Of a DNA stretch of 64,000 nt, positions 63,756 through 64,000 are shown piece after piece (positions within the stretch are counted from its first letter, which is position 1; each line of letters begins with the position of its first letter). A program made the position numbers and the translations under genes. The stretch comes from JAAOIF01 sp965217125 (GTDB lineage: Bacteria; Pseudomonadota; Gammaproteobacteria; PS1; Pseudothioglobaceae), in the NCBI GenBank assembly GCA_965217125.1, contig OZ244244.1, forward strand, positions 806,001-870,000. The letters run 5' to 3'. Under the pieces are notes generated by a model. It ran no database searches. It was not told the DNA's origin and saw nothing but the letters and a program-made list of their open reading frames with translations.

Positions 63756-63834
63756 TTTTAATAAAATTTTTACCTTACAGCGCTTAGTTTTGATTAAAAT
63801 TAAGTAATTTTATTTACATTACTTAGAATATTTT

Positions 63835-64000
63835 ATGATTTGGACTGATTCATTAGAAATTGCTATCGCCTTATATGAGGCACACCCTGACTTTGACCCA
63901 ACTTTTATAAATTTTGTTGATTTAAGGAAAATGGTGCTTGCTTTGGAAGAATTTGACGATGACAAAGACAAATCTGGAGAAAAAATCCTTGAAGCTATTC
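63835..64000 (+). CDS. iscX: IscX, Fe-S cluster assembly adaptor (partial)
   Basis: The first 55 codons read MIWTDSLEIAIALYEAHPDF then DPTFINFVDLRKMVLALEEF, DDDKDKSGEKILEAI, closely following the ~66-residue IscX pattern (WTDS.EIA.AL...PD.DP and EEFDDD). IscX tunes the IscS desulfurase. Here it is next to spoT rather than in an isc operon, as far as the window shows. Confidence 0.9.
   Translation, partial: MIWTDSLEIAIALYEAHPDFDPTFINFVDLRKMVLALEEFDDDKDKSGEKILEAI

Noticed and set aside
1..64000. tRNA, rRNA, FMN or SAM riboswitch searched by eye
   Set aside because: No T-loop/anticodon-stem patterns, rRNA stretches, or recognisable riboswitch cores were found upstream of ribE, metH or elsewhere.

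Overview
The window is 64 kb of a low-G+C gammaproteobacterial chromosome. The housekeeping set (hisG/hisD, murA, mlaC, lysS, cmk-rpsA-ihfB, htpG, xerC, tsaC-hemF, recQ, glnA, bioB, murG/ftsW, ribE-ribBA-ribH-nusB, metH, ssb, bamD, spoT, iscX) is ordinary for a free-living or recently host-associated cell. The coding style, tight spacing, large surface proteins and many small mobile or defence genes would fit the SUP05/Thioglobaceae relatives that include sulfur-oxidising mussel symbionts. That placement is inference; no 16S or sulfur-oxidation operon is present to prove it. No tRNA or rRNA gene was seen.

Layout: 1-4.5 kb his/mur/mla genes on the minus strand and uvrC on the plus strand. 4.5-10.8 kb holds two paralogous secreted cadherin/dockerin-like proteins embedded in intergenic repeats. 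10.8-20.7 kb holds uup, ccmH, lysS, a small accessory cluster (zeta-like P-loop protein, MazG-like protein, a DUF4325 remnant) and cmk-rpsA-ihfB. 20.7-25.5 kb holds htpG, xerC, tsaC, hemF and tusA. 25.5-31.8 kb is an accessory island inserted in front of recQ and bracketed by a ~51 bp imperfect direct repeat of the recQ start region. It contains integron-type attC-like sites without an integrase, an ApaLI-like restriction-modification pair, a pair of exported proteins of unknown function and a NYN-LOTUS protein. 31.9-44.8 kb holds recQ, glnA, bioB, an LplT-PlsC-Aas fusion, a run of microproteins, murG/ftsW and ybiT. 44.8-48.4 kb holds a toxin-antitoxin pair followed by riboflavin synthesis and nusB. 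48.4-55.3 kb is one giant lipoprotein with 18 tandem 85-residue Ig-like repeats. 55.3-64 kb holds metH, ssb, an MFS carrier, bamD, spoT and the start of iscX.

Most unusual are three interspersed intergenic repeat types that always occur together: a 16-bp palindrome (13 copies), arrays of a degenerate heptamer CAG+4 purines, and a ~195-bp multi-hairpin element (4 copies). The attC-bearing island and its exported protein pair are the best candidates for an undescribed functional system.
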